DNA from: an uncultured Woeseiaceae bacterium
Lineage (GTDB): Bacteria; Pseudomonadota; Gammaproteobacteria; Steroidobacterales; Woeseiaceae
Length of the DNA: 64,000 nucleotides
Assembly: GCA_905480255.1 (NCBI GenBank)
Contig: CAJQPR010000004.1
Location: 1-64,000 of the forward strand
Direction: 5' to 3'
Positions 17,688 to 27,752 of this stretch are shown here, piece after piece (positions within the stretch are counted from its first letter, which is position 1; each line of letters opens with the position of its first letter). The notes beneath the pieces are model-generated. The model saw only the letters and a list, made by a program, of their open reading frames with translations. It did no database searches and had not been told where the DNA came from. The position numbers were made by a program, and so were the translations under genes.

Positions 17688-19764
17688 TGCTGCGGCACTT
17701 CTGAGTCTGTTGTTCAATGGTGGCGTGGTATTTGGACACGAGTTTTCCGGGGCGCACGGCACGGTGACAGTCGACTGGACGGCACCCAATATCGATCGGG
17801 TGCTCTCATCTGGCTATGGAGACTCTTTTGGCACCGAAGCATGGGCAAGAAAAGGGTTTCCCGAGCTTGTCGAAGTAGAGGGCCGACAGTGCGTGGAAGG
17901 ATCCTATTTCCTTTTCGACGTTGATGACGATTATGCATTCGATATCGATGAGACAGTGACGGTCGAGCTTTTGTTTGACCGCAGCCAGTCCGAGGGTCTT
18001 TTCGTTTCCTATGACCAGAACGTCATCGCAGAAAACATCAGTGAAATAACGTTTCCCGATTCAGGCGACCGGTGGCACTCGCAAGTCATTACGCTGGAAC
18101 GGGCGCGTTTCGCAAACAGGGGAGAATCGGGTAGCGATTTCACGATTGCTGCTCCCGATGGCACCTGGTTCGGTGACCCTGAGGCAAATCACAAGATCGT
18201 CCTGTGCGATCTGTCGGTCAGACGATCGAACGAAACGGTTGAGCCGGCGGAATTTGGCCAGCTTCGCCTCGTTGTCAATGACGAAAACTCGAGATTGACG
18301 CCTGCACGGATCGGTTTGTACGACGAAGCGGGTCGAATGCCCTTGCCTTCAGACAGTGCGTTGACGATTCATAACTACGATGACCGAAGCAAGCAGATTT
18401 TTCTACGTTCAACTCATGGCGCGGTGCCCGTCTGGCCAAACAAGAATCGTTTCTTTTTCTACGTTGATGGCGAATATGAAACGAGGTTACCGGTCGGCAC
18501 CTATGAACTCGTTGTTAGCAAGGGACCGGAATACGGCGTAATTCAAAAAACGATTGAGATCAGCGCCGATACCGGAACCGCCATCGCTGTTCCCCTGTCG
18601 CGCTGGATTGATATGCCGGAAAAAGGCTGGTATTCGGGGGACGATCACGTACATATGACTCGCACGCCCAACGACAATGCGGCAATCAGCGCTGTTATGC
18701 AGGCGGAAGACGTTCACATAACCAACCTGTTGCAAATGGGTAATCCCTACGACACGAATTTTGCGCAGTATGCGTTTGGCAAGGACGGGCGCTACCGGGC
18801 GGGAAATCACGCCCTCGTACCCGGGGTCGAGGATCCGAGAACCGCGGTGCGCGGGCACACGATCAGCGTGAATATCAGGGAGGTCTATCGTCCGACTGAC
18901 CGTTACCTGCGTTATGACCAGATATTCGCCGAATACCGCAAGCAAGGCGGCATGTCAGGCTACGCCCACGTCGCCGGCCGGCTCTTCAATGTAGAACGCG
19001 GCCTCGCAATCGACGTACCCCTCGGCGCCGTCGAGTTTGTGGAGCTGCTGCAGGACGGAACGCTGGAGACGCAGCTCTGGTACGACTATCTGAACCTGGG
19101 GTTCAAGCTTATTCCAATGGCGGGTTCCGACTTTCCCTACCTTAATGCACCCGGTGGCGACCGAAACTACGTTTACGTCGACGGTGACTTTACCGTGGAC
19201 GCCTACTATGAAGCCCTTCGCGAACAGCGCACCTTTGTTACGAACGGTCCAATGCTGGAGTTTTTGGTCAATGACCAACCGATGGGTTCGGATCTGCAAT
19301 TATCAGCAGGCGATGAAGTTTCGATCGTCGCTGGCGCCGCGCTGAATCCGGATATTGAGTCGCTGGATCGCATTGAACTGGTTGTGCATGGCGATGTTGT
19401 CGCGTCTATGAATAACGTGTCGGTTGACAACACGCTGTCGCTGCACCACACAATGACGGTGGAAGAAGGAATGTGGCTTGCAATTCGTGCTTATGGCGCT
19501 GAGCAGACAGTCGCGCACACCGCGCCCGTCTATGTTACGACCGGCGGTGGATTCGAAAATCGGGCTGCAGTGCCAGATTTGGCGCGGCAAATGATCAACA
19601 AGCTGGGTGAATTTGATACTGTCGCTGCGGATGCCACGTTGGAGCTGGAGTCCTGGTCGGTTGCTGAGCCGTTATCGATAATGCTCACAGAACAGCGAGT
19701 GAAAATCCTTGAGCGGGCCGATGAAGCACGAGCCGTCTATGCGAGGATGCTCGACCGGCGATAA
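17659..19764 (+). CDS. CehA/McbA-family (PHP-like) metallohydrolase
   Basis: GTG start inside the preceding gene; signal-like N-terminus; GWYSGDDHVHMTRTPND, SGYAHV, GSDFPYLN. Confidence 0.78.
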   Translation: MRLSIVRITSAAALLSLLFNGGVVFGHEFSGAHGTVTVDWTAPNIDRVLSSGYGDSFGTEAWARKGFPELVEVEGRQCVEGSYFLFDVDDDYAFDIDETVTVELLFDRSQSEGLFVSYDQNVIAENISEITFPDSGDRWHSQVITLERARFANRGESGSDFTIAAPDGTWFGDPEANHKIVLCDLSVRRSNETVEPAEFGQLRLVVNDENSRLTPARIGLYDEAGRMPLPSDSALTIHNYDDRSKQIFLRSTHGAVPVWPNKNRFFFYVDGEYETRLPVGTYELVVSKGPEYGVIQKTIEISADTGTAIAVPLSRWIDMPEKGWYSGDDHVHMTRTPNDNAAISAVMQAEDVHITNLLQMGNPYDTNFAQYAFGKDGRYRAGNHALVPGVEDPRTAVRGHTISVNIREVYRPTDRYLRYDQIFAEYRKQGGMSGYAHVAGRLFNVERGLAIDVPLGAVEFVELLQDGTLETQLWYDYLNLGFKLIPMAGSDFPYLNAPGGDRNYVYVDGDFTVDAYYEALREQRTFVTNGPMLEFLVNDQPMGSDLQLSAGDEVSIVAGAALNPDIESLDRIELVVHGDVVASMNNVSVDNTLSLHHTMTVEEGMWLAIRAYGAEQTVAHTAPVYVTTGGGFENRAAVPDLARQMINKLGEFDTVAADATLELESWSVAEPLSIMLTEQRVKILERADEARAVYARMLDRR

Positions 19765-19778
19765 GACTTGATTCTGAA

Positions 19779-21113
19779 TCAAGAGGGCAATCTTACAACG
19801 AGGCGGGCACCCTGGGTGTATTGGCGGTCCACCGACAAGATGCCGCCATGCGCCTCCGCTGCCAGTTTTGCAAGATACAGACCAAGTCCCGTTCCACCGG
19901 TTTCTCTCGTGCGTGAAGGGTCCCCGCGAAAAAACGGTTCGCCGAGATTATCTGCCTGTTCCGGTGAAATGCCCGGCCCGTCATCTTCGACAGTTACAAC
20001 AAGGTCAGATCCATCCAGCCGTGCACTCAACCTCACGCGACCATCGTCTGTAGAGGAATAGCGGAGTGCGTTGCTCAGTAAATTCTTGAGAATCAGTATC
20101 AGTCGCACGTCATCAACGTTCGCTTCAATGCTCTTATCTTCAAGCGAAATCTCGATTCGATTCAGATCGCGAGCAAAGAAATTTTCGACAAGCTGTTCGA
20201 TCAGGTCGTTGACCAGTACGCTGGTCCGGTTGAGCTTGGCATGCCGGGAATTCAGTCGTTCCGCTTCCAGCAGAGTGGCGATTATTTGCTCCATTTCAGA
20301 TATTTCGGCGCGAACATCCTCCTTTTGATCGCTGTCATCGATGAACTCCAGCGCAAGCCTTAACCGGGACAACGGCGATCGAAGTTCATGACTTATTCCC
20401 AGCAGCAACTGGCGCTTCGCATCCAGCATCCCGCGGACGTCCCCGGCGAGTTTGTTGATATCATCTGCCAGGTCACCGAGTTGATCTTTCCGGTGGCCGG
20501 AAATTCTGTGTTCAAGGTTGCCCTTTCCAATCAGTGCGGCACCCTCACGAATTGACCGAATCGGGCGAAATAGCCATCTGACGGATACATAAGCCAAGAA
20601 AAGCCAAACGAGTCCAATTGACAGGATTATCGGAAGTAAATCTGGTCCGGAATTCGTATCTGCGATGCGGGGCGAAGATACGACGATATCGAAATTACCC
20701 TGTTTTATTTTTAAAAACCGGTGCGGGCCATCAACCGCAAATTCGACGTCCGTCAGCTTGCCGAGCAATGCGCCCGGTTCTTCGCTGAAGATATCGCTGG
20801 CCCCAAAAGTCAGTTCATCCATTCCCGGAAAATTCGGATCCGACGCCCAGTCAATATTCTCGCCGTAAATCCGAATGTCGACCGGCACCTGCTGGGTAAT
20901 AGCGATTGCCCGATCGATATTCGGCGGAGTCCCGATATCCCGGCGAACATATTCAACGTGTAATGACAGGTGGCCGCTGATGAGTTCACGCAAATCGTCC
21001 TCGCTGTATACCCAGCGAATTCCTACTGTCGCGAAATAGACAAAAGCGATGGCCAATACGGCGAAGATGGCCAGGAGACGAAAAGAAAGAGACCGCTTTA
21101 GTTGCTCAAACAT
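19779..21113 (-). CDS. Sensor histidine kinase (CpxA-like architecture)
   Basis: Two TM segments; HAMP-like region; H-box LLGISHELRSPLSRLRLALEF; N-box KNLLSNALRYSS; G-box DDGPGIS, GTGLGLYL. Confidence 0.93.
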   Translation of the reverse strand: MFEQLKRSLSFRLLAIFAVLAIAFVYFATVGIRWVYSEDDLRELISGHLSLHVEYVRRDIGTPPNIDRAIAITQQVPVDIRIYGENIDWASDPNFPGMDELTFGASDIFSEEPGALLGKLTDVEFAVDGPHRFLKIKQGNFDIVVSSPRIADTNSGPDLLPIILSIGLVWLFLAYVSVRWLFRPIRSIREGAALIGKGNLEHRISGHRKDQLGDLADDINKLAGDVRGMLDAKRQLLLGISHELRSPLSRLRLALEFIDDSDQKEDVRAEISEMEQIIATLLEAERLNSRHAKLNRTSVLVNDLIEQLVENFFARDLNRIEISLEDKSIEANVDDVRLILILKNLLSNALRYSSTDDGRVRLSARLDGSDLVVTVEDDGPGISPEQADNLGEPFFRGDPSRTRETGGTGLGLYLAKLAAEAHGGILSVDRQYTQGARLVVRLPS

Positions 21114-21810
21114 CTGCCAGTCTTCGAGCGATAAAAGCGTAGCCGGTCCCCCAAACTGTCTGGATAAATCTTGGTGGTTTCGCGGAGTCGCCGATCTTCT
21201 GCCTGAGCCGACTGACCATGATGTCGACGGACCGGGTCAATATCGCAGCATCAATTCCCCGCAATTCATTCAGAATTTCGTCACGGGAAACTTTTTTTCC
21301 GGCACGGCCGGCGAGGATAGTCAACAACTCGAACTCCATCGATGTTAGTTCGACCCTCGCACCATCTACATCAACGAGCTTTGCATCCCGGTCAATCTCT
21401 ATTCCTTCGAACCGCATAATCGGATCTCGGGAATCAGTGGCTGTTGAACGACGCAATATCGACTGTATTCGGGCGACAAGCTCCCGGGGTTCAAATGGTT
21501 TGCCGATGTAGTCGTCTGCCCCGATTTCAAGTCCGGACACTCTATCCATTACGTCGCCACGGGCGGTAAGCATGATTATGGGGATCTGGCTCTTCTTTCT
21601 GACCTCTCTGCATATGTCGAAACCGTCCTTACCGGGGAGCATGACATCAAGCAGTAGAAGGTCTGGGTCAATCCGCGCGAGTTTACGAAAACCCTCGTCA
21701 GCATCACCAGCGCACTCAAGCGCGATTCCGAATTGCTTCAGATAGGTCTTAAGCAACTCGGAATGTTTTTTGTCGTCGTCGATTAGCAGGACTTTAGCCA
21801 TGGTCGCCAT
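21106..21810 (-). CDS. OmpR-family response regulator
   Basis: Receiver LIDDDKK...LLLLDVMLPGKDGFD...MLTARG...GKPFEPRELVARI; winged-helix C-terminal RSVDIMVSRLRQKIGD...RFIQTVWGTGYAF; overlaps the kinase gene. Confidence 0.94.
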   Translation of the reverse strand: MATMAKVLLIDDDKKHSELLKTYLKQFGIALECAGDADEGFRKLARIDPDLLLLDVMLPGKDGFDICREVRKKSQIPIIMLTARGDVMDRVSGLEIGADDYIGKPFEPRELVARIQSILRRSTATDSRDPIMRFEGIEIDRDAKLVDVDGARVELTSMEFELLTILAGRAGKKVSRDEILNELRGIDAAILTRSVDIMVSRLRQKIGDSAKPPRFIQTVWGTGYAFIARRLADV

Positions 21811-21854
21811 GGTACAGCCAAAATCGACTGAATTTCAGGTCCTTCGGGACACGT

Positions 21855-21871
21855 TACAAACGGATACAAAC
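21855..21871. promoter_or_regulatory. Direct repeat TACAAAC-N3-TACAAAC (10-bp period), candidate response-regulator box
   Basis: ACGTTACAAACGGATACAAACTGAG; on the other strand GTTTG-N5-GTTTG; lies just upstream of the response-regulator gene. Confidence 0.4.
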
Positions 21872-22129
21872 TGAGACGTTTCTGAAACCACCTAATTGCC
21901 ATGATGGCGCAGTATTATCCCCCAAATGTTTAAAGATGAACCAATGATCAGATTTACGAAATTTTCGTTTTTCTTTGCGCTTCCAGACCTTGTCGCCTGC
22001 AGCAGTAGCAGCGAGAGATCACCGTCGCGGCAGGTGGCGTATATACTGCAATAGCTCGAGACGCAGAAGCGGAGCTGGCAGGCTTCCACTGGGTCTTATC
22101 AATTTAGATGACTTCCTGGCGAACTGAAA

Positions 22130-23170
22130 ATGACGTTAATTACCAAAACAGCAAACGAACTGGCCGAGTCCGGAATTATTCCGGACTCGTTCATTCGTAC
22201 CGGAATCCGGCGCCTGGTGCAGCAGCGAAAAATGCAGGTCAGTGGGCAGAATGGTGTCGAACTGGATGCATTCGTAAGCATGATGAACCAGTCGCCTGTG
22301 GCCCTGGTGCCGGCTGTTGCAAACGAACAGCACTACGAGGTTCCAGCCGCCTTCTTCACGGAAGTGCTTGGGTCTCACAGGAAATACAGCTGCTGTAACT
22401 GGGGTGCTGGCGTCAGAAACCTGGATGAAGCAGAGGAGCGGTCACTACGGATTAGTTGTGAGCGTGCGAAAATCGAAGACGGCATGAATGTTCTCGACCT
22501 TGGTTGTGGTTGGGGTTCACTTTCGCTCTGGATTGCAGCGCACTACCCGGCCTGCAATGTCACCTCGGTTTCAAACTCAGCATCGCAGCGTGAATTTATC
22601 GAAAAAGAGGCGGTTTCGCTTGGACTGTCCAATATTCGGATAATTACTGCGGACATGAATGACTTCGATACCGATCAGACTTTCGATCGGGTCGTGTCCG
22701 TCGAAATGTTCGAGCACATGCGCAATTACGCGACGTTGTTCGAGCGTATTTCCAGATGGCTCAATGAAGACGGCTTCTTCTTTATGCACATCTTCTGTCA
22801 CAAGAGTGCCGCCTATGAGTATCTGGACAATGGCCCACAGGACTGGATGAGCAGACATTTCTTTTCCGGAGGCATTATGCCAAGCGGAGATTTGCCATCA
22901 CGGTTTCAGGAGCGACTGGTGCTAAGTGACCAATGGCGTTGGTCCGGATTACATTATCAGCGCACGGCCGAAGCCTGGCTGAAAAACATGGATAAACGTA
23001 AAGCCACGATAATGCCGATTCTTGAGGCAACCTATGGCACCAAAGATGCTGGTCGATGGTGGATGCGCTGGCGCATATTCTTCCTGGCCGTCAGCGAGAT
23101 GTTTGGTGCCGATGAAGGTCGTGAGTGGGGCGTAGGCCATTATTTGTTCAGACCGCGAATCGCGGCCTGA
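22130..23170 (+). CDS. SAM-dependent methyltransferase, CFA synthase / coclaurine N-methyltransferase-like
   Basis: NVLDLGCGWGSLSLWIAAHYPACNVTSVSNSASQREFI; RVVSVEMFEHMRNYATLFERI. Confidence 0.85.
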   Translation: MTLITKTANELAESGIIPDSFIRTGIRRLVQQRKMQVSGQNGVELDAFVSMMNQSPVALVPAVANEQHYEVPAAFFTEVLGSHRKYSCCNWGAGVRNLDEAEERSLRISCERAKIEDGMNVLDLGCGWGSLSLWIAAHYPACNVTSVSNSASQREFIEKEAVSLGLSNIRIITADMNDFDTDQTFDRVVSVEMFEHMRNYATLFERISRWLNEDGFFFMHIFCHKSAAYEYLDNGPQDWMSRHFFSGGIMPSGDLPSRFQERLVLSDQWRWSGLHYQRTAEAWLKNMDKRKATIMPILEATYGTKDAGRWWMRWRIFFLAVSEMFGADEGREWGVGHYLFRPRIAA

Positions 23171-23186
23171 ACTCATGGAGTGAGAT

Positions 23187-23723
23187 ATGAACGTACTGCT
23201 GAATGTTGTTGTTTTCAAGATCGCATGGTTGTCGACGGTGCTTGGAGGCGCGAATGATTTGCCGCTTGTTGGGCCGGTTGTGGTCATGGGCGCAATCGCG
23301 ATTCATCTCTGGCTCGCAGCGGAGCCGGCTCGCGAACTGCTTCTCGTGTTAATCACTGGCGTCATCGGTGTGACCTGGGACAGCTTTATGGTCTCCGCGG
23401 GTTGGCTCTCCTATCCGTCCGGAGTGTTTATTTCGGGAGTGGCTCCTTATTGGATTGTTGCGATGTGGATGCTCTTTGCTACCACACTGAACGTTTCGTT
23501 CCGCTGGTTGCAGCAGCGTCTCTGGCTGGCCGCGATCATGGGAGCCGTCTTCGGCCCGCTTTCCTACTACGCAGGTGCAAGTGCAGGTGCCGTAGTCCTG
23601 CATAATCCGAACGCTGCATTTACCGGTTTATCCATCGCCTGGGCGATAATGCTGCCATCACTGTTGTGGTTGGCTCAGCAGCTCGACGGAACACAGCGCC
23701 CGGTCCTGAAGAGTCGAATCTGA
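23187..23723 (+). CDS. DUF2878-like integral membrane protein
   Basis: About 178 aa, several TM segments; operon position typical of DUF2878. Confidence 0.65.
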   Translation: MNVLLNVVVFKIAWLSTVLGGANDLPLVGPVVVMGAIAIHLWLAAEPARELLLVLITGVIGVTWDSFMVSAGWLSYPSGVFISGVAPYWIVAMWMLFATTLNVSFRWLQQRLWLAAIMGAVFGPLSYYAGASAGAVVLHNPNAAFTGLSIAWAIMLPSLLWLAQQLDGTQRPVLKSRI

Positions 23724-23725
23724 CT

Positions 23726-24511
23726 GTGTTTGACCTTTCGACATGGTTGAATGCGCTCGCCCTGCTGCTCGGGTTCGGCGTGCTTGGCTGGGTGATCAGC
23801 CTGGTGAAAAACGACGTCAGCATTGTCGACAGTATGTGGTCGATCATGTTTTTGATCGCGGCAGTAAGTTATGTGATGACGCTTGATATGACCGGACCGA
23901 GGGCAACACTGATCCTGATCCTGGTAACAATCTGGTCGCTGAGGCTTGCCGGCCACATATTCTGGAGAAACCTGGGGGAGGCTGAGGACTATCGGTATCA
24001 GAAAATTCGCCGTAACAATTCGCCGAACTTCGCGTTCAAAAGCCTCTACATCGTGTTCGGTCTGCAAGCCGCACTGGCGTGGCTAATCTCCCTGCCACTG
24101 CTGGCGGCGATCGGTGGAAATGGTCCGATCGGTATCCTCGATCTTGCGGCATTGATCTTATGGAGCGTTGGCTTTGTCTTCGAATCATTGGGTGACTTGC
24201 AACTGGTTCGTTTTCGCGCCGATCCGAAAAACAAGGGACAGGTTCTGAACAGTGGTCTTTGGAGCCTGACGCGCCATCCTAACTACTTCGGAGATTTTTG
24301 TATTTGGTGGGGATTTTACCTATTCGCGCTTTCAGCCGGCGGTTGGTGGTCGCTGGGGGCTCCACTGCTCATGTCATTCCTGCTCCTGAAGGTGTCGGGT
24401 GTGGCAATGCTTGAGAAAGACATCGGCACTCGCCGTCCGCAGTACGCCGACTACGTCAGGCGCACGAACGCATTTTTTCCAGGGCCGCAAAAGCCGGAGT
24501 TATCGTCGTGA
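23726..24511 (+). CDS. DUF1295 / steroid 5-alpha-reductase-like membrane protein
   Basis: GTG start immediately after the preceding stop; SLWSLTRHPNYFGDFCIWWGFYLFAL motif. Confidence 0.85.
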   Translation: MFDLSTWLNALALLLGFGVLGWVISLVKNDVSIVDSMWSIMFLIAAVSYVMTLDMTGPRATLILILVTIWSLRLAGHIFWRNLGEAEDYRYQKIRRNNSPNFAFKSLYIVFGLQAALAWLISLPLLAAIGGNGPIGILDLAALILWSVGFVFESLGDLQLVRFRADPKNKGQVLNSGLWSLTRHPNYFGDFCIWWGFYLFALSAGGWWSLGAPLLMSFLLLKVSGVAMLEKDIGTRRPQYADYVRRTNAFFPGPQKPELSS

Positions 24512-25170
24512 AAAAATACCTCTACCAGGGCTTGCTTTCGTTAACGGGAGCATTATTGCTCACTGTGACTGGTGCTACGCCTGTCGACTACAAAGATCCT
24601 GATGAGCAGGAGTGGAATTTCAAGGTCTACCTGGATGACAATGAAATTGGTTATCACAATTTCTCGCTTGTCGAAGACGATGATCGCCAACGTTTGGTTA
24701 CCGAGGCGGATTTCAGGGTTCGTTTCCTTTTCCTTACTGCATACCGATATGAACATACGAACCAGGAAACCTGGAATGGTAATTGTCTGCAGGAAATATC
24801 GTCTAAAACGAATGCTAATGGCACGAAGTTCTCGGTTCGTGGTTATCAGGCCGGGGACGGTTTCTCTGTTGAGTCCGATGAGGGGTTGACGGAAATGGGC
24901 GATTGCGTGAAGACATTCGCTTACTGGAACCCCAATATTCTAAACGAACCCTGGCTGCTCAACTCCCAAACGGGTGAGTTATTGTCCGTCGAAATTGAGG
25001 CGGTCGCAGAGGAAACGCTGAATGTCAGAGGGATAGACGTTACAGCCCAGCGGTATCACCTGGAGGCAAAAAACATGCAGCTGGATATCTGGTACTCGAA
25101 AGACAAGCGCTGGCTCGCGCTAGAGTCGACGGTTAAGGGAAATCGAAAGCTTCGCTATGAATTGATTTAG
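24508..25170 (+). CDS. DUF6134-like exported protein
   Basis: Signal peptide; EWNFKVYLDDNEIGYHNFSL; overlaps the preceding gene by 4 nt. Confidence 0.65.
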   Translation: MKKYLYQGLLSLTGALLLTVTGATPVDYKDPDEQEWNFKVYLDDNEIGYHNFSLVEDDDRQRLVTEADFRVRFLFLTAYRYEHTNQETWNGNCLQEISSKTNANGTKFSVRGYQAGDGFSVESDEGLTEMGDCVKTFAYWNPNILNEPWLLNSQTGELLSVEIEAVAEETLNVRGIDVTAQRYHLEAKNMQLDIWYSKDKRWLALESTVKGNRKLRYELI

Positions 25171-25179
25171 AGACGTTCT

Positions 25180-25722
25180 ATGAGTAAGTCATTTGAAATA
25201 CGAAAAAAGGCCATTTTTCCCATGATTATTGCCAGCGTGACCGCAGGTTGTGCGGGCAGTCAGCTGCCAATTGAGACAGTCGCATCTGTGGATCTCGATC
25301 GATTTATGGGTGACTGGTACGTCATTGCCAACATACCTACATTCGTCGAAAAGGGCGCGCACAATGCCGTTGAAACCTACGAACTGAATGATGATGGCAG
25401 CATTTCCACGACGTTCGTTTTTCGAAAAGACGGTTTCGAAGGGAAACGCAAGGAATACAATCCAACCGGATTCGTAACGAACAAGGAAACCAACGCTGTT
25501 TGGGGAATGCGATTCGTCTGGCCAATAAAAGCGGACTATCGAATCGTCTATCTCACAGATGACTACTCGCAGACAATTGTTGCCCGAAACAAACGAGACT
25601 ATGTCTGGATCATGGCCCGAACGCCAACCATCGACGAAGCGGATTACAAGAAAATGACCCGGATGATCGAGGATATGGGCTACGACCTCAGCAAGCTTAG
25701 GCGAGTTCCACAACAGTGGTGA
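25180..25722 (+). CDS. blc: Lipocalin-family lipoprotein (Blc-like)
   Basis: Lipobox TAGCAGS; lipocalin signature FMGDWYVIANIPTFVEKG. Confidence 0.85.
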   Translation: MSKSFEIRKKAIFPMIIASVTAGCAGSQLPIETVASVDLDRFMGDWYVIANIPTFVEKGAHNAVETYELNDDGSISTTFVFRKDGFEGKRKEYNPTGFVTNKETNAVWGMRFVWPIKADYRIVYLTDDYSQTIVARNKRDYVWIMARTPTIDEADYKKMTRMIEDMGYDLSKLRRVPQQW

Positions 25723-25732
25723 GGCCGGTGCG

Positions 25733-27010
25733 ATGAAGATTGCAATAATTGGCTCTGGCATCAGCGGCAATGTCGCCGCTTACCGTCTGAACAAAGAGCA
25801 TGACATTTCGGTCTTTGAGGCCGGTTCTTACGTGGGCGGCCACACGAACACGGTCGATATACCGTCGAAAGACGGCACGCTCGCCATCGATACAGGCTTT
25901 ATCGTCTTTAACAATCGCACCTATCCAAACTTCATCAAGTTGCTCGATGAAATTGGCGTTGAATCAAAAAATAGTGAGATGAGTTTTAGTGTGCGCAAAG
26001 ACAGGCCCGCACTCGAATACAATGGTTCCAACCTGAATGGTCTCTTTGCACAGCGGCGAAATCTGTTAAGCCCTTCGTTCCATCGTATGATTCGGGACAT
26101 ACTGCGATTTAATCGCGAGGCGCCGGAGTTCCTGAAGAGCGACGACCAGGAGCTCTCGCTTGGCGACTTTTTGAAATCACGTCAATATTGCAACGAATTC
26201 ATGCGCGATTACCTGATCCCCATGGGTGCGGCGATATGGTCAGCTGAGCTGGACTTGATGGATCAAATGCCGGCGCACTTCTTCATCCGGTTTTTTCAGA
26301 ACCATGGTCTCTTGAGCCTGAAGGACCGGCCAGTCTGGCGCGTCATTAAGGGCGGATCAAGGGAGTACGTAAGAAGACTGGTCGCAGATCACCTGGACAG
26401 GATTCGACTCAATTGTCCGGTGGAATCGGTCACCAGGCTTGCCGATGGCGTAGTCGTGAAAGCGCGAGGTGTCGAGACTGAAAAATTCGATGCGGCCTTT
26501 TTTGCATGCCATAGCGATCAGGCATTGCAGATTCTTTCCGATCCATCCGCTGCGGAACGTGAGGTTCTCGGCGCAATTGAATACCAGGGAAATGAGGCAG
26601 TACTGCATACTGATGATTCCCTGATGCCGCGCCGTAAACGCGCATGGGCCTCATGGAATTACCACCTCCGCCAATCCGATGGCGTACAAGCGACCCTTAC
26701 CTACCATATGAATTGCCTGCAGAGACTGAATGCCCGGCAACAGTATTTCGTAACGCTCAACAGTACGGACCTGATTCGGCCCGAATCGGTGTTGCGAACA
26801 GTCAGCTATGAGCACCCGGTATTCACTGCTAAAGCAGTTAACGCGCAACGACGGAAAGCGGAGATAGACGGAGTTAATCGCACCTACTTTTGTGGTGCTT
26901 ATTGGCGCAACGGTTTCCACGAAGACGGCGTCGTCAGTGCCCTTTCGGCATTGGAGAGTTTTCAATCGAGATTGAATCATGAACAGCAGTATTTTCAGCG
27001 GGCAAGTTAG
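25733..27010 (+). CDS. FAD-dependent oxidoreductase (amine oxidase/desaturase-like)
   Basis: IAIIGSGISGNVAAYRLNKEHDISVFEAGSYVGGHTNTV; C-terminal FCGAYWRNGFHEDGVVSAL. Confidence 0.9.
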   Translation: MKIAIIGSGISGNVAAYRLNKEHDISVFEAGSYVGGHTNTVDIPSKDGTLAIDTGFIVFNNRTYPNFIKLLDEIGVESKNSEMSFSVRKDRPALEYNGSNLNGLFAQRRNLLSPSFHRMIRDILRFNREAPEFLKSDDQELSLGDFLKSRQYCNEFMRDYLIPMGAAIWSAELDLMDQMPAHFFIRFFQNHGLLSLKDRPVWRVIKGGSREYVRRLVADHLDRIRLNCPVESVTRLADGVVVKARGVETEKFDAAFFACHSDQALQILSDPSAAEREVLGAIEYQGNEAVLHTDDSLMPRRKRAWASWNYHLRQSDGVQATLTYHMNCLQRLNARQQYFVTLNSTDLIRPESVLRTVSYEHPVFTAKAVNAQRRKAEIDGVNRTYFCGAYWRNGFHEDGVVSALSALESFQSRLNHEQQYFQRAS

Positions 27011-27752
27011 CCACTCGCGAAAAACGCCGTTGGAGCATTCGTTCCGTTACGGCGTTTACATGATGTACCTTGATCTCGGTGAACTGGATCAGGTCTTCGC
27101 CGGTCGCTGGTTCTGGTCATGCAAGAGGTGGGCGCTTGGCCGGTTTCGCCGTGAGCAACATTTTGGTGATCCGCAGAAGTCGCTTGATGAAACAGTTCGT
27201 GATCTTGTCGAGTCCCGGACAGAATACAGGCCGGAGGGACCGATTCGGCTGCTGACCAACCTTGCCTACTTTGGTTACTGCTTCAACCCGATTTCTGTCT
27301 ACTACTGCTTCGACAAAGAAGACAAACGAGTGGTCACGATAGTTGCGGAAGTAAGCAACACTCCCTGGGGCGAAACCCACTGTTACGTTCTCCCTGATAA
27401 AATGAATTTAGGTGACGAAGAAACAAGGCGCTTCGCAACGGGCAAGGAACTTCACGTGTCTCCATTCATGGATATGGAAGTCGACTATGACTGGTTGCTA
27501 ACAGAACCCGGTGACGACCTGGTTGTGCGTATTTCAAATTTTGCTGAGAAGAAGCGCATTTTCAATGCGACGCTTATTCTTCAGCGGGAAGAGATTAACG
27601 GGAAGAGTCTGGCAAAAGTTCTGACTCACTATCCATTGATGACGATGAAGATCGCCGTCGCGATCTATTGGCAGGCATTGAAACTCTGGGTCAAAGGATG
27701 TCCGCTCTATACCCACCCGGGAAAAACCAAAACTATCCAGGCGAATTCATGA
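26979..27752 (+). CDS. DUF1365 family protein
   Basis: SRKTPLEHSFRYGVYMMYLDL; LTNLAYFGYCFNPISVYYC; VSNTPWGETHCYVL. Confidence 0.88.
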   Translation: MNSSIFSGQVSHSRKTPLEHSFRYGVYMMYLDLGELDQVFAGRWFWSCKRWALGRFRREQHFGDPQKSLDETVRDLVESRTEYRPEGPIRLLTNLAYFGYCFNPISVYYCFDKEDKRVVTIVAEVSNTPWGETHCYVLPDKMNLGDEETRRFATGKELHVSPFMDMEVDYDWLLTEPGDDLVVRISNFAEKKRIFNATLILQREEINGKSLAKVLTHYPLMTMKIAVAIYWQALKLWVKGCPLYTHPGKTKTIQANS

